This document shows positions 5,522-12,202 of a DNA stretch of 12,202 nucleotides, piece after piece. Origin of the DNA: SZAS-79 sp031376265. Lineage in GTDB: Bacteria > Pseudomonadota > Gammaproteobacteria > Burkholderiales > SG8-39. The first letter of the stretch is position 1. Each line of letters starts with the position of its first letter. The notes under the pieces were generated by a model. That model searched no databases and was not told where the DNA came from. It worked only from the letters and a program-made list of their open reading frames with translations. The stretch spans positions 1-12,202 of the forward strand of contig JANMDK010000097.1 in assembly GCA_031376265.1 (NCBI GenBank), in the 5' to 3' direction. The position numbers and the translations under genes were made by a program.

Positions 5522-7105
5522 TCAGGTATAGCCTGCCGCGACCAACTTCCTCGTGTAGTCCGACTTCGAATCGACCAGCACCTCGTCGATCGGCCCGCTG
5601 TCGATGACCTCGCTGTCCTTCATGACGATCACCCGGTGCGCCATTGCGCGCACCACGTCGATGTCGTGCGTGACTAGGACATAGCTCAGCGCATGTTTTT
5701 TCTGCAGCTCGCCGAGCAGCTGCAGCACCTGCTTCTGGATCGTCACGTCGAGCGCGCTGGTCGGCTCGTCGAGCACCACGATCTTCGGCTTCACGATCAG
5801 CGCGCGCGCAATGGCAATTCGCTGCCGCTGGCCGCCGGAGAATTCATGCGGATACCGGTGCAGCAAAGGCTCGACCAGCCCGTTCTCGGTGAGGCCCACT
5901 TCCTGCAGCGCATGGACGATGCGGGTACGCCGCCCGGCGGCGTCGAGGCCGGGCTCGTGGATTTCGAGGCCCTCACCGACGATGGCCTCGATCGTCAGCC
6001 GCGGCGAGAGGGACGACAGCGGATCCTGGAAGACGACCTGGATTTCACGCCGCAGCCGGCGCTTCAATGCCGCATCCGCGCCCAGCCAGGCCGATTCGCC
6101 GACCCGGATGTCGCCTTTCGCGGCCACCAGATTGAGCAAGGCCAGCGCGAGCGTGGTCTTGCCGGAGCCGGATTCGCCGATGACCCCGAGGGTTTCGCCC
6201 GGCGCAAGCTCGAAATCCGCGTGCTTCACCGCAACGAAACGCCCCTTGCTGAACCAGCCGCGGATGCCGGGTAGCGGGATCGCGTATTCGACCCCGACGC
6301 CGCTCGCCTTGAGCACGGTCCCATGGCCGGCCGGGCCCACATCGCGCTCGGGCCGGCTGTCGATGAGCTTGCGGGTGTAGGGATGCTTGGGCGCCTGCAT
6401 GACCTCGGCGGTCGGCCCCTGCTCCACGATGAGCCCTTTCTCCATGACGGCCACACGGTCCGCATAGCGCCGCACCAGGTTGAGGTCATGGGTGATCAGC
6501 AGCAGGCTCATCCCAGTCTCCGCCCGCAGGCGGTCGAGCAGCTCGAGGATCTGCAGGCGGATCGACGCGTCGAGCGCCGTCGTCGGCTCGTCTGCGATCA
6601 GCAGCTTCGGGTTGCACGCCAGCGCCATTGCGATCATCGCGCGCTGGCGCTGCCCGCCCGAAAGCTGGTGTGGATAGCTGCGCGCGCGGCGCTCGGGATC
6701 CTCGATGCCGACACGGCGCATCGCCTCGATTGCGCCTGCGCGGGCCTTCTGCCGGTCGAGGCCTTCGTGCAGGGCCAGCGACTCGGCGATTTGCTCGCCC
6801 ACCTTGTGCACCGGGTTGAGCGCGGTCATCGGCTCCTGGAAGATCATCGCGATGTCGCGCCCGCGCAAAGCGTGCAGCCTTTCGTCGGACATGCGCAGGA
6901 CGTCCTCGCCTTCGAACAGCACCTCGCCGCCCAGGCGCGCGGTCTCGATGAGGCGCATCAGCGAGAGCGCAGTGACCGTCTTGCCGGAGCCCGATTCGCC
7001 GACCAGCGCCAGCCGCTGCCCTTCCTCTAGAGAAAACGAAACGCGGTCCACGACCCGGCGCGAGCCGAATTCGACACTCAGGTCGCGCACCTCGAGTCGG
7101 CTCAT
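5522..7105 (-). CDS. yejF: Peptide/microcin C-type ABC transporter, fused double ATPase YejF
   Basis: This 527-residue cytoplasmic protein carries two complete ABC ATPase domains and would power the YejB-YejE permease pair. Domain 1 (about 1-255) has Walker A GESGSGKT (36-43), Q-loop FQEP (Q90), signature LSGGQ (148-152), Walker B LLIADE (168-173) and the switch H206. Domain 2 (about 265-527) has Walker A GESGSGKT (310-317), Q360, FSGGQ (422-426), IVVLDE (442-447) and H480. All ATPase residues are present in both halves. Length and features such as IQVVFQDPLSSLSPRL match Escherichia coli YejF (529 residues). The ATG at 7105 overlaps the yejE stop as ATGA and has GAAGGGGA upstream; longer frames to 7228 only antedate this site. 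It is the last gene of the operon. Confidence 0.95.
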   Translation of the reverse strand: MSRLEVRDLSVEFGSRRVVDRVSFSLEEGQRLALVGESGSGKTVTALSLMRLIETARLGGEVLFEGEDVLRMSDERLHALRGRDIAMIFQEPMTALNPVHKVGEQIAESLALHEGLDRQKARAGAIEAMRRVGIEDPERRARSYPHQLSGGQRQRAMIAMALACNPKLLIADEPTTALDASIRLQILELLDRLRAETGMSLLLITHDLNLVRRYADRVAVMEKGLIVEQGPTAEVMQAPKHPYTRKLIDSRPERDVGPAGHGTVLKASGVGVEYAIPLPGIRGWFSKGRFVAVKHADFELAPGETLGVIGESGSGKTTLALALLNLVAAKGDIRVGESAWLGADAALKRRLRREIQVVFQDPLSSLSPRLTIEAIVGEGLEIHEPGLDAAGRRTRIVHALQEVGLTENGLVEPLLHRYPHEFSGGQRQRIAIARALIVKPKIVVLDEPTSALDVTIQKQVLQLLGELQKKHALSYVLVTHDIDVVRAMAHRVIVMKDSEVIDSGPIDEVLVDSKSDYTRKLVAAGYT

Positions 7106-8181
7106 GGCGCATCCCCTTCGAGCACCTTGCGCGGGTCGAGGGCGTCGCGCAGTGCGTCTCCGACGAGGATCAGGAGGAGCAGCGTGACTACCAGCACTAC
7201 GAAGGTCGAGAGCGAGATCCACCAGCAATCGAGGTTGTTCTTTCCCTGCGCGAGGAGCTCGCCAAGGCTCGGCGTGCCCGGCGGCATCCCCAGCCCGAGG
7301 AAATCGAGGCTGGTAAGCGCCCCGACCGCCGCGGCCATCTCGAATGGCACGAGCGTAACCACCGGCGTGAGGCTATTCGGGAGGATATGGCGCGTCATGA
7401 TGCGCCAGTTGCTTTGCCCAAGCGCCCGGGCCGCCCGCACGTAGTCGAGCGTGCGATTCTTGAGGAATTCGGCGCGAACGTAGGCCGCAATGCCCAGCCA
7501 GCCGAAAACCGACAGGAGCAGCACCAGCAGCCAGAAACTCGGCGCGAACAACGATGAAAGGATGATCAGCATGTACAGCGTCGGCATCGAGCTCCACATT
7601 TCGTTGAAGCGCTCCATGACGATGTCGGTCCACCCAGCGAAGTAACCCTGGATCGCGCCGACGAGCACGCCGACGACCGCGCAGACCGTCGACACGATCA
7701 GGGCGAAGAGAACCGAGATGCGGAATCCGTAGAAGAGCCGCGCCAGCAAGTCGCGCCCGGTGTCGTCGGTCCCCAGGATGTTCTGCGAATCCGGCGGCGC
7801 CGGGTTCGGCTGCGTCGAGAAATAGTTGACGGTCGAGTGGTGATAGGGATTCGGCGGATATAGGGCCAGGTTGCCGGGCTTATTGAGGTTCGCGTTGATC
7901 AGGGGATCGAGGTAATCGGTCGGAGAGGGGAAGTCGCCGCCAAAGGTCGTTTCGGGCAGGACCTGGGCGATCGGGAAGTACCACTGGCCGTTGTAGCGGA
8001 CCACCAGCGGCTTGTCGTTGGAAAGCATCTCCGCGAACAGGCTCAACCCGAACAGCAGGAGGAAGATCCCGAGGCTGTAGAAGCCGAGCTTGTTGGTGCG
8101 GAACCGCCGCCAGGCGCGGCGCGAAGGGCTTTGCCTCGACACCGCCGCAGGCGGCGCAGCCGTCGTGGTCGCCTCAGTCAA
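7102..8181 (-). CDS. yejE: Peptide ABC transporter inner-membrane permease YejE
   Basis: This 359-residue permease forms the import channel with YejB. After a basic N-terminus (RRAWRRFRTNKLGF) comes a first membrane helix (about 34-50). A large periplasmic insert of about 85 residues follows, with YNGQWYFPI and FGGDFPSPTDYLDP, which is typical of YejE and absent from ordinary DppC permeases. LGTDDTGRDLLARLFYG then opens the core domain with five further helices. The EAA coupling loop reads YVRAARALGQSNWRIMTRHILPN and would contact the ATPase. The conserved ending GDALRDALDPRK is present. The start is TTG at 8181, with AAGGG nine bases upstream and an eight-base overlap (TTGACTGA) with yejB. 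There is no ATG before the first helix; a GTG at 8142 lacks a ribosome site. Confidence 0.94.
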   Translation of the reverse strand: MTEATTTAAPPAAVSRQSPSRRAWRRFRTNKLGFYSLGIFLLLFGLSLFAEMLSNDKPLVVRYNGQWYFPIAQVLPETTFGGDFPSPTDYLDPLINANLNKPGNLALYPPNPYHHSTVNYFSTQPNPAPPDSQNILGTDDTGRDLLARLFYGFRISVLFALIVSTVCAVVGVLVGAIQGYFAGWTDIVMERFNEMWSSMPTLYMLIILSSLFAPSFWLLVLLLSVFGWLGIAAYVRAEFLKNRTLDYVRAARALGQSNWRIMTRHILPNSLTPVVTLVPFEMAAAVGALTSLDFLGLGMPPGTPSLGELLAQGKNNLDCWWISLSTFVVLVVTLLLLILVGDALRDALDPRKVLEGDAP

Positions 8182-9217
8182 AGTAGGTCACCCTTGGGTC
8201 GACCCAGATGTAGCTGAGGTCCCGCAGCAGCGTCGTGATCAGCCCGATGATCGTGAAGAGGAACAGGCTGCCGAGGACCACCGGGTAATCGCGCCGGATA
8301 ACCGACTCGTAAGACAGGAGCCCCAGGCCATCGAGCGAAAACAAGGTCTCGATCAGCAGCGATCCGCTGAAGAAGGCGCCGACGAAAGCCGCGGGAAACC
8401 CGGTCATGATCGGGATCATCGCGTTGCGGAACACGTGCCGCCAGAGCACGTTCTTCTCGTCCACGCCCTTGGCGCGGGCTGTCAGCACGTACTGCTTGCG
8501 GATCTCCTCGAGCACCGAATTCTTGGTGAGCACGGTAATGACGGCAAAGCCGCCGAGCACCATTGCGGCGACCGGCATCGCGATATGCCAGAAGTAATCT
8601 GCGATCTTGCCCGCGAGGCCCATCTCGGCCCAGTTGATCGACGTCAACCCCCGGAGCGGAAACCACTGCACGAAGGAGCCGCCGCCGAACAGAACGAGCA
8701 GCACCACGCCCATGACGAAGCTCGGGATCGCATAGCCGAGCAGCACGATGAACGTGGTCACCGCATCGAACCGGGTGCCCGATCTCACGGCCTTGGCGAT
8801 GCCCAACGGTACCGAGATCAGGTAGACGAGCAGGAAAGTCCACAACCCCAGGCTGATCGAAACCGGCAGCTTCTCGAGGATCAGCCGCCAGACATCCTTG
8901 TTGTGATAGAAGCTGCGGCCGAGGTCGAAGCGGGCGAATTGCGAGAGCATCTGCACGTAGCGTTCCAGCGGCGGCTTGTCGAAGCCGTACAGCTTCTTGA
9001 TTTCCTCGATGCGCTTCGCATCCACGCCCTGGCGCCCGCGATAACCGCTGCCGGCCGCCGATGGCCCCTCGCCGCCCGACTCGCGACCTTGCAGCTGCGA
9101 AACCAATTGCTCCACCGGACCGCCGGGCACGAACTGCATCACCACGAACGTTATCGTGAGGATGCCGATCAGCGTCGGGATCATGAGCAAGAGGCGCTTG
9201 AGGATGTAGGACCACAT
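8174..9217 (-). CDS. yejB: Peptide ABC transporter inner-membrane permease YejB
   Basis: This 347-residue permease is the partner of YejE. It starts MWSYILKRLLLMIPTLIGIL, the typical DppB/YejB first helix, followed by TFVVMQFVPGGP. The periplasmic segment with SQLQGRESGGEGPSAAGSGY and VDAKRIEEIKKLYGFDKP is the extended linker seen in YejB. At least five more hydrophobic helices follow. The EAA coupling loop is YVLTARAKGVDEKNVLWRHVFRNAMIP, and the protein ends with LRDLSYIWVDPRVTYFD, the conserved end of this permease class. Length compares with 364 in Escherichia coli. The ATG at 9217 lies 12 bases after the yejA stop. An AGGAAAA ribosome site spans that stop, ten bases from the start. The core fold call is firm; substrate is inferred from the family. 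Confidence 0.95.
   Translation of the reverse strand: MWSYILKRLLLMIPTLIGILTITFVVMQFVPGGPVEQLVSQLQGRESGGEGPSAAGSGYRGRQGVDAKRIEEIKKLYGFDKPPLERYVQMLSQFARFDLGRSFYHNKDVWRLILEKLPVSISLGLWTFLLVYLISVPLGIAKAVRSGTRFDAVTTFIVLLGYAIPSFVMGVVLLVLFGGGSFVQWFPLRGLTSINWAEMGLAGKIADYFWHIAMPVAAMVLGGFAVITVLTKNSVLEEIRKQYVLTARAKGVDEKNVLWRHVFRNAMIPIMTGFPAAFVGAFFSGSLLIETLFSLDGLGLLSYESVIRRDYPVVLGSLFLFTIIGLITTLLRDLSYIWVDPRVTYFD
8191..8195 (-). promoter_or_regulatory. Ribosome binding site supporting the TTG start of yejE
   Basis: AAGGG on the minus strand (8195-8191) ends nine bases before TTG 8181-8179. It lies within the last codons of yejB. The in-frame alternative GTG at 8142 has no purine-rich site before it, so this site decides the start. 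Confidence 0.55.
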
Positions 9218-9229
9218 GGCCGGGTTTTC

Positions 9230-11035
9230 CTACTTTCTCCACCAGGTCTGTAGGACCCAGTTCTCTGGCTGGTAGTAAAGCGGCGTGACCGCGGGCTGCT
9301 CGAATTTTCCCGAGCGGTAGGCGATGCGGTTGGTGTTGGAGAAGTACTGCGGGATCGTATAGTGGCCGTGGCGCAGGATGCGGTCCAACGCGCGCAGCCT
9401 CGCAACGAGTTCCGGGCGGGTGCGCGATGCAACGACCTGCTGCAGGAGCACATCCACCGCCGGGTCCTTGAGGCCCAGCAGGTTGCCGGAGCCTTCGGTA
9501 TCCGCAGATTGAGAGCCGAACCGGTCCACCAGCTCGTTGCCAGGCGCCTCGCTTCCGGGAATTCGCACAACGAAGAAATCGTAGTCGAAGACATCGATTC
9601 GCTTTTGCAGCAAGGCGAAATCGACCACGCGCACTTCGGCATCGATGCCGAGCTTGCCGAGCGCCTGGATGAAAGGCGTATTCACCGGGCCGCTGCGGGT
9701 CGAATTGTCGAGGAACTCGATCCTGAACGGCTCGCCCTTGGCGTTGCGCAGCTTGCCATCGCGATAGGTCCATCCGGCGGCCGCCAGGAGGTCCTTGGCT
9801 TTGCGAAGGTTGGCGCGCAGGCTGCCGGGCGGATCCGTCTTTGGCGGCTGGGGCACTTCGCTCGTAAATACTTTGGCCGGCAACTTGCTGCGCAGCGGCT
9901 CTAGCACTTCAAGCTCATCGGCCCCGGGTAGGCCCTTGGCCTCGAAATCGCTGTTGTTGAAGAACCCGCGCACGCGGATATAGGCGCCGTAGAACAGCTT
10001 GCGGTTCATCCACTCGAAATCGAAAGCGAGGGCCAGCGCCTCGCGCACGCGGGGATCCTTGAATTTCTCGCGCCGCAGGTTGATCAGGTAGCCCTGGAAG
10101 TCGCCCGCGTTCTTTGAGACGAGCTCCTTCTTGATGAGCTCGCCCGAGTCGAATTTCTTGCCGGTGTAGGTCCTCGCCCACTCGCGTGCCGAGAAGCTGC
10201 GGAGGTAGTCGAATTCGCCTGCCTTGAAGGCCTCGGTCTGTGCGGTCGTATCCTGGTAGATCTTGTAGGTGATGCGATCGAAGTTGTAGATGCCGCGGCG
10301 CACGTTGAGGTCTCGCGCCCAGTAATTCGGATCCCGGTCGTAGGTGATGTCGCGCCCGAAATTGAGGCGTCCGACGCGATACGGCCCGCTTGCGATCGGG
10401 AACTCGAGCACGATCTGGTCGAAGGGCTTGCCGCCGCCCCACTCGCGGCTGAAGACCGGCAGGCCGCCGACCATCAGCGGCAGCTCGGCATTGGGCTTCG
10501 CGAAATCGAACCGCACGACCAGCGGTGCCACGACGACCGCCTGCTTCACGTCGCCGAAGACGACCCGGTATTGCGGTGCCGCGAGCTTGCTCATGAGCAT
10601 GTCGAAGCTGTGCTTCACGTCGGCTGCCGTGACCGGCTTGCCGTTGTGGAAGCGCGCCGCCGGATTGATCCTGAAAGTGACCGAGAGCCGGTCGTCGGCG
10701 ACTTCGACGTCTTCGGCCAGCAGGCCGTACCCGCTGGTGGGCTCGTCCATCGTGCCGGCCAGCAAGGACTCGAACACCAGCGCGCTCAACCCGGGCGGCG
10801 CGGTCCCTTTGAGGGTGAACGGGTTGTACTTGTCGAAATTCGAGATCCTAAGCGGCGGCACGAGGTCGATGCTGCCGCCCTTGGGCGCCTTGGGATTTAC
10901 CCATTCGAATGCGGCAAATCCTGCCGGGTACTTGAGCTCACCGAACTGGCCGTAGCCATGGGCGGCGCGGGCCTCGGTGCCGAGGAATGCGCAGGTTGAA
11001 AGCGCAGCGATGGCGCATGCAAAGCGCCCCTTCAT
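9230..11035 (-). CDS. yejA: Periplasmic peptide/microcin C-type solute-binding protein YejA
   Basis: This 601-residue SBP_bac_5 protein would capture oligopeptides in the periplasm and deliver them to YejBE. A signal peptide ends near residue 24 (EARA, then AHGYG). YejA-specific patterns follow: FEWVNPKAPKGGSIDL, then DEPTSGYGLLAEDVEVADD, FRINPAARFHNGKPVTAADV, the ASGPYRV strand, and VREALALAFDFEWMNRKLFYG. The second lobe has NLRKAKDLLAAAGWTY, and near the C-terminus RALDRILRHGHYTIPQYF leads to the closing PENWVLQTWW. Length is close to the 604 residues of Escherichia coli YejA. The start at 11035 overlaps the upstream ATPase stop as ATGA, with AAAAGG five bases before it. Microcin C uptake is known for the E. 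coli system; here the natural substrate is probably oligopeptides. No missing region or frameshift was seen. Confidence 0.95.
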   Translation of the reverse strand: MKGRFACAIAALSTCAFLGTEARAAHGYGQFGELKYPAGFAAFEWVNPKAPKGGSIDLVPPLRISNFDKYNPFTLKGTAPPGLSALVFESLLAGTMDEPTSGYGLLAEDVEVADDRLSVTFRINPAARFHNGKPVTAADVKHSFDMLMSKLAAPQYRVVFGDVKQAVVVAPLVVRFDFAKPNAELPLMVGGLPVFSREWGGGKPFDQIVLEFPIASGPYRVGRLNFGRDITYDRDPNYWARDLNVRRGIYNFDRITYKIYQDTTAQTEAFKAGEFDYLRSFSAREWARTYTGKKFDSGELIKKELVSKNAGDFQGYLINLRREKFKDPRVREALALAFDFEWMNRKLFYGAYIRVRGFFNNSDFEAKGLPGADELEVLEPLRSKLPAKVFTSEVPQPPKTDPPGSLRANLRKAKDLLAAAGWTYRDGKLRNAKGEPFRIEFLDNSTRSGPVNTPFIQALGKLGIDAEVRVVDFALLQKRIDVFDYDFFVVRIPGSEAPGNELVDRFGSQSADTEGSGNLLGLKDPAVDVLLQQVVASRTRPELVARLRALDRILRHGHYTIPQYFSNTNRIAYRSGKFEQPAVTPLYYQPENWVLQTWWRK

Positions 11036-12202
11036 GCCGCCTTTTGCTGCCAGCCGCGTGGCATCGACGCCAGCAGCCTCTGCGTATAGGGATGCCGCGG
11101 ATGCGCATAGAGCTCGTCCGCGCCGGCGGTTTCCACGATTTCGCCCTCGCTCATCACCAGGACCTGATCCGACATGTACCTGACGACCGCGAGGTCGTGC
11201 GAAATGAACAGGTAGCTCATGCGGTATTCGTCCTGCAATTCCTGGAGAAGGTTCAGAAGCTGGGCCTGGATGGATACGTCTAGCGCGGAGACCGACTCGT
11301 CGCAGATCAGAACGTCGGGCTTCAACGTAAGGCAGCGAGCGATTGCAACCCTTTGCCGCTGCCCTCCGGAGAATTGGTGAGGATACTTGAAGAAAGCGGC
11401 TCGCGGCAGGCCGACGCGACCGAGCAATTCCATGGCGAGGACGCGTCGCGCGGATACGTCGCCGCCGATGGCATGGATGCGCATCGGCTCCATGAGGATC
11501 TGGCCCGCGGTGAAGCGCGGATTCAGCGAGGCGTACGGGTTCTGGAACACGATCTGCATCCTGCGCCTGGCCGCCACCAGTTCGCGCGGCGAGAGGCCGA
11601 GCCAGTCGCGCCCCTCGAACAGGACCTGCCCGCCGGTCGCCTCGTGCAATCGCATGAGGACCAGGGCGAGTGTGGACTTGCCGGACCCCGATTCACCGAC
11701 AATGCCGAGCGTCTTGCCGCGCGGCAGACGAAAAGAGGCGTCCTTGAGCGCGCGAATTTCCCGTTTGCCGAAAAGCCCTTCGCGCTGGAAAAAACTCTTG
11801 GCGACGTGCCTCGCTTCGAGCACGATCTCTTCGTCGCCGGTCAGCCCGCGCGGTCTTGGAATGATCGACCGCGCTGCGGCCTCCGGGCCCACCTCCGCCA
11901 TGAAGTCCTCGATCACCGGCAGGCGCATCGGCCGCGAATCTTGCGGCGGGCGGCATGCCAGCAGCGCCTTAGTGTACGGATCCCGCGGCGCCTCGAAAAT
12001 CTCCCGGGCGGCGCCCTGTTCCCGGATCTCGCCTGCGCGCATGACGATCACGCTGTCGGCAATCTCACCGACGACTGCGAGGTCGTGGGAGATGAACAAC
12101 ACCGACATGCGGCGCTTTTTCTGCAGTGCGGCCACGAGCTGAAGGATCTGCTTCTGCACAGTCACGTCCAGCGCGGTGGTGGGCTCATCGGCGATCAGCA
12201 GG
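11032..12202 (-). CDS. Second fused double ATPase of the Yej-type operon, 5' end outside window
   Basis: The visible 389 residues begin in the Walker B of a first ABC ATPase domain (LLIADEPTTALD) with its switch histidine (FISHDLAVVG), and include a complete second domain. That domain has Walker A GESGSGKS, Q-loop FQNPYASL, signature FSGGQ, Walker B VLICDE and FISHDLAVVR. The Walker B continues as DESVSALD, with Ser for the usual Pro, a variant I regard as tolerated in this family. The architecture is that of GsiA/YejF-type peptide transporter ATPases. It is not simply a copy of the 5522-7105 protein: the linker and the second domain differ in many places. It overlaps yejA by four bases, so it is the upstream gene of the operon. 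The missing 5' part and any promoter lie right of base 12202. Confidence 0.92.
   Translation of the reverse strand, partial: LLIADEPTTALDVTVQKQILQLVAALQKKRRMSVLFISHDLAVVGEIADSVIVMRAGEIREQGAAREIFEAPRDPYTKALLACRPPQDSRPMRLPVIEDFMAEVGPEAAARSIIPRPRGLTGDEEIVLEARHVAKSFFQREGLFGKREIRALKDASFRLPRGKTLGIVGESGSGKSTLALVLMRLHEATGGQVLFEGRDWLGLSPRELVAARRRMQIVFQNPYASLNPRFTAGQILMEPMRIHAIGGDVSARRVLAMELLGRVGLPRAAFFKYPHQFSGGQRQRVAIARCLTLKPDVLICDESVSALDVSIQAQLLNLLQELQDEYRMSYLFISHDLAVVRYMSDQVLVMSEGEIVETAGADELYAHPRHPYTQRLLASMPRGWQQKAA

Noticed and set aside
7106..7228. N-terminal extension of yejF to 7228
   Set aside because: The added residues are an Arg/Pro-rich shadow of the yejE end; ATG 7105 has a good ribosome site and the ATGA overlap, and gives the normal YejF length.
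8090..9253. Open frame of 387 codons on the plus strand opposite yejB
   Set aside because: Antisense shadow rich in Glu, His, Arg and Gln, with no start signal or domain; the permease on the other strand explains the region.
8178..9773. Open frame of 531 codons on the minus strand across yejA and yejB
   Set aside because: Out of frame with both genes and with Arg/Pro-rich low-complexity composition; yejA and yejB frames are complete and well conserved.
5522..12202. Yej operon as a microcin C immunity or biosynthesis locus
   Set aside because: No precursor peptide, adenylyltransferase or MccE/MccF-like gene is visible; the block is a peptide importer only.

Overview
No new defence, mobile or otherwise undescribed multi-gene system is visible in this window. 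It looks like ordinary chromosome of a GC-rich Gram-negative bacterium, most likely a betaproteobacterium. The grounds are the gene order around rnhA, dnaQ, gloB and mltD, the GC-rich codon use, the lipoprotein and signal-peptide genes, and the close match of the transporter to the proteobacterial Yej family. The lineage is inferred from memory of gene families and order; no search was run. Coding density is very high. The longest gap between genes is about 107 bases (4833-4939). No RNA genes, insertion sequences, CRISPR arrays or attachment sites were seen.

Left block, minus strand (1-2491): a tightly overlapped run reading leftwards. It holds a YafS-type methyltransferase-like protein, ribonuclease HI (rnhA), the DNA polymerase III proofreading subunit epsilon (dnaQ), and the N-terminal third of an acyl-CoA synthetase cut by the window edge. 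Neighbouring genes overlap by 8, 1 and 1 bases, so they are probably one coupled operon.

Middle block, plus strand (2494-5512): gloB (glyoxalase II) starts only two bases from the divergent methyltransferase start. It is followed, with a 19-base overlap, by mltD, a lipoprotein lytic transglycosylase with two LysM domains. A short spacer then holds a candidate promoter, a terminator-like hairpin and a run of 13 C. It leads to a small exported protein of unknown function that meets the next operon tail to tail.

Right block, minus strand (5522-12202): a five-gene peptide ABC transporter operon reading leftwards. Its order is a fused double-ATPase protein (5' end outside the window), yejA (solute-binding protein), yejB and yejE (permeases) and yejF (a second fused double ATPase). 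Overlaps of 4 to 8 bases or a 12-base gap join the genes. In Escherichia coli YejABEF imports oligopeptides and microcin C; here the same core is bracketed by two double-ATPase proteins, which is the main oddity of the block.

The points most worth checking are the divergent start codons two bases apart, the doubled fused ATPases, the 13-C run before the unknown gene, and the AT-rich end of mltD that encodes a basic tail.
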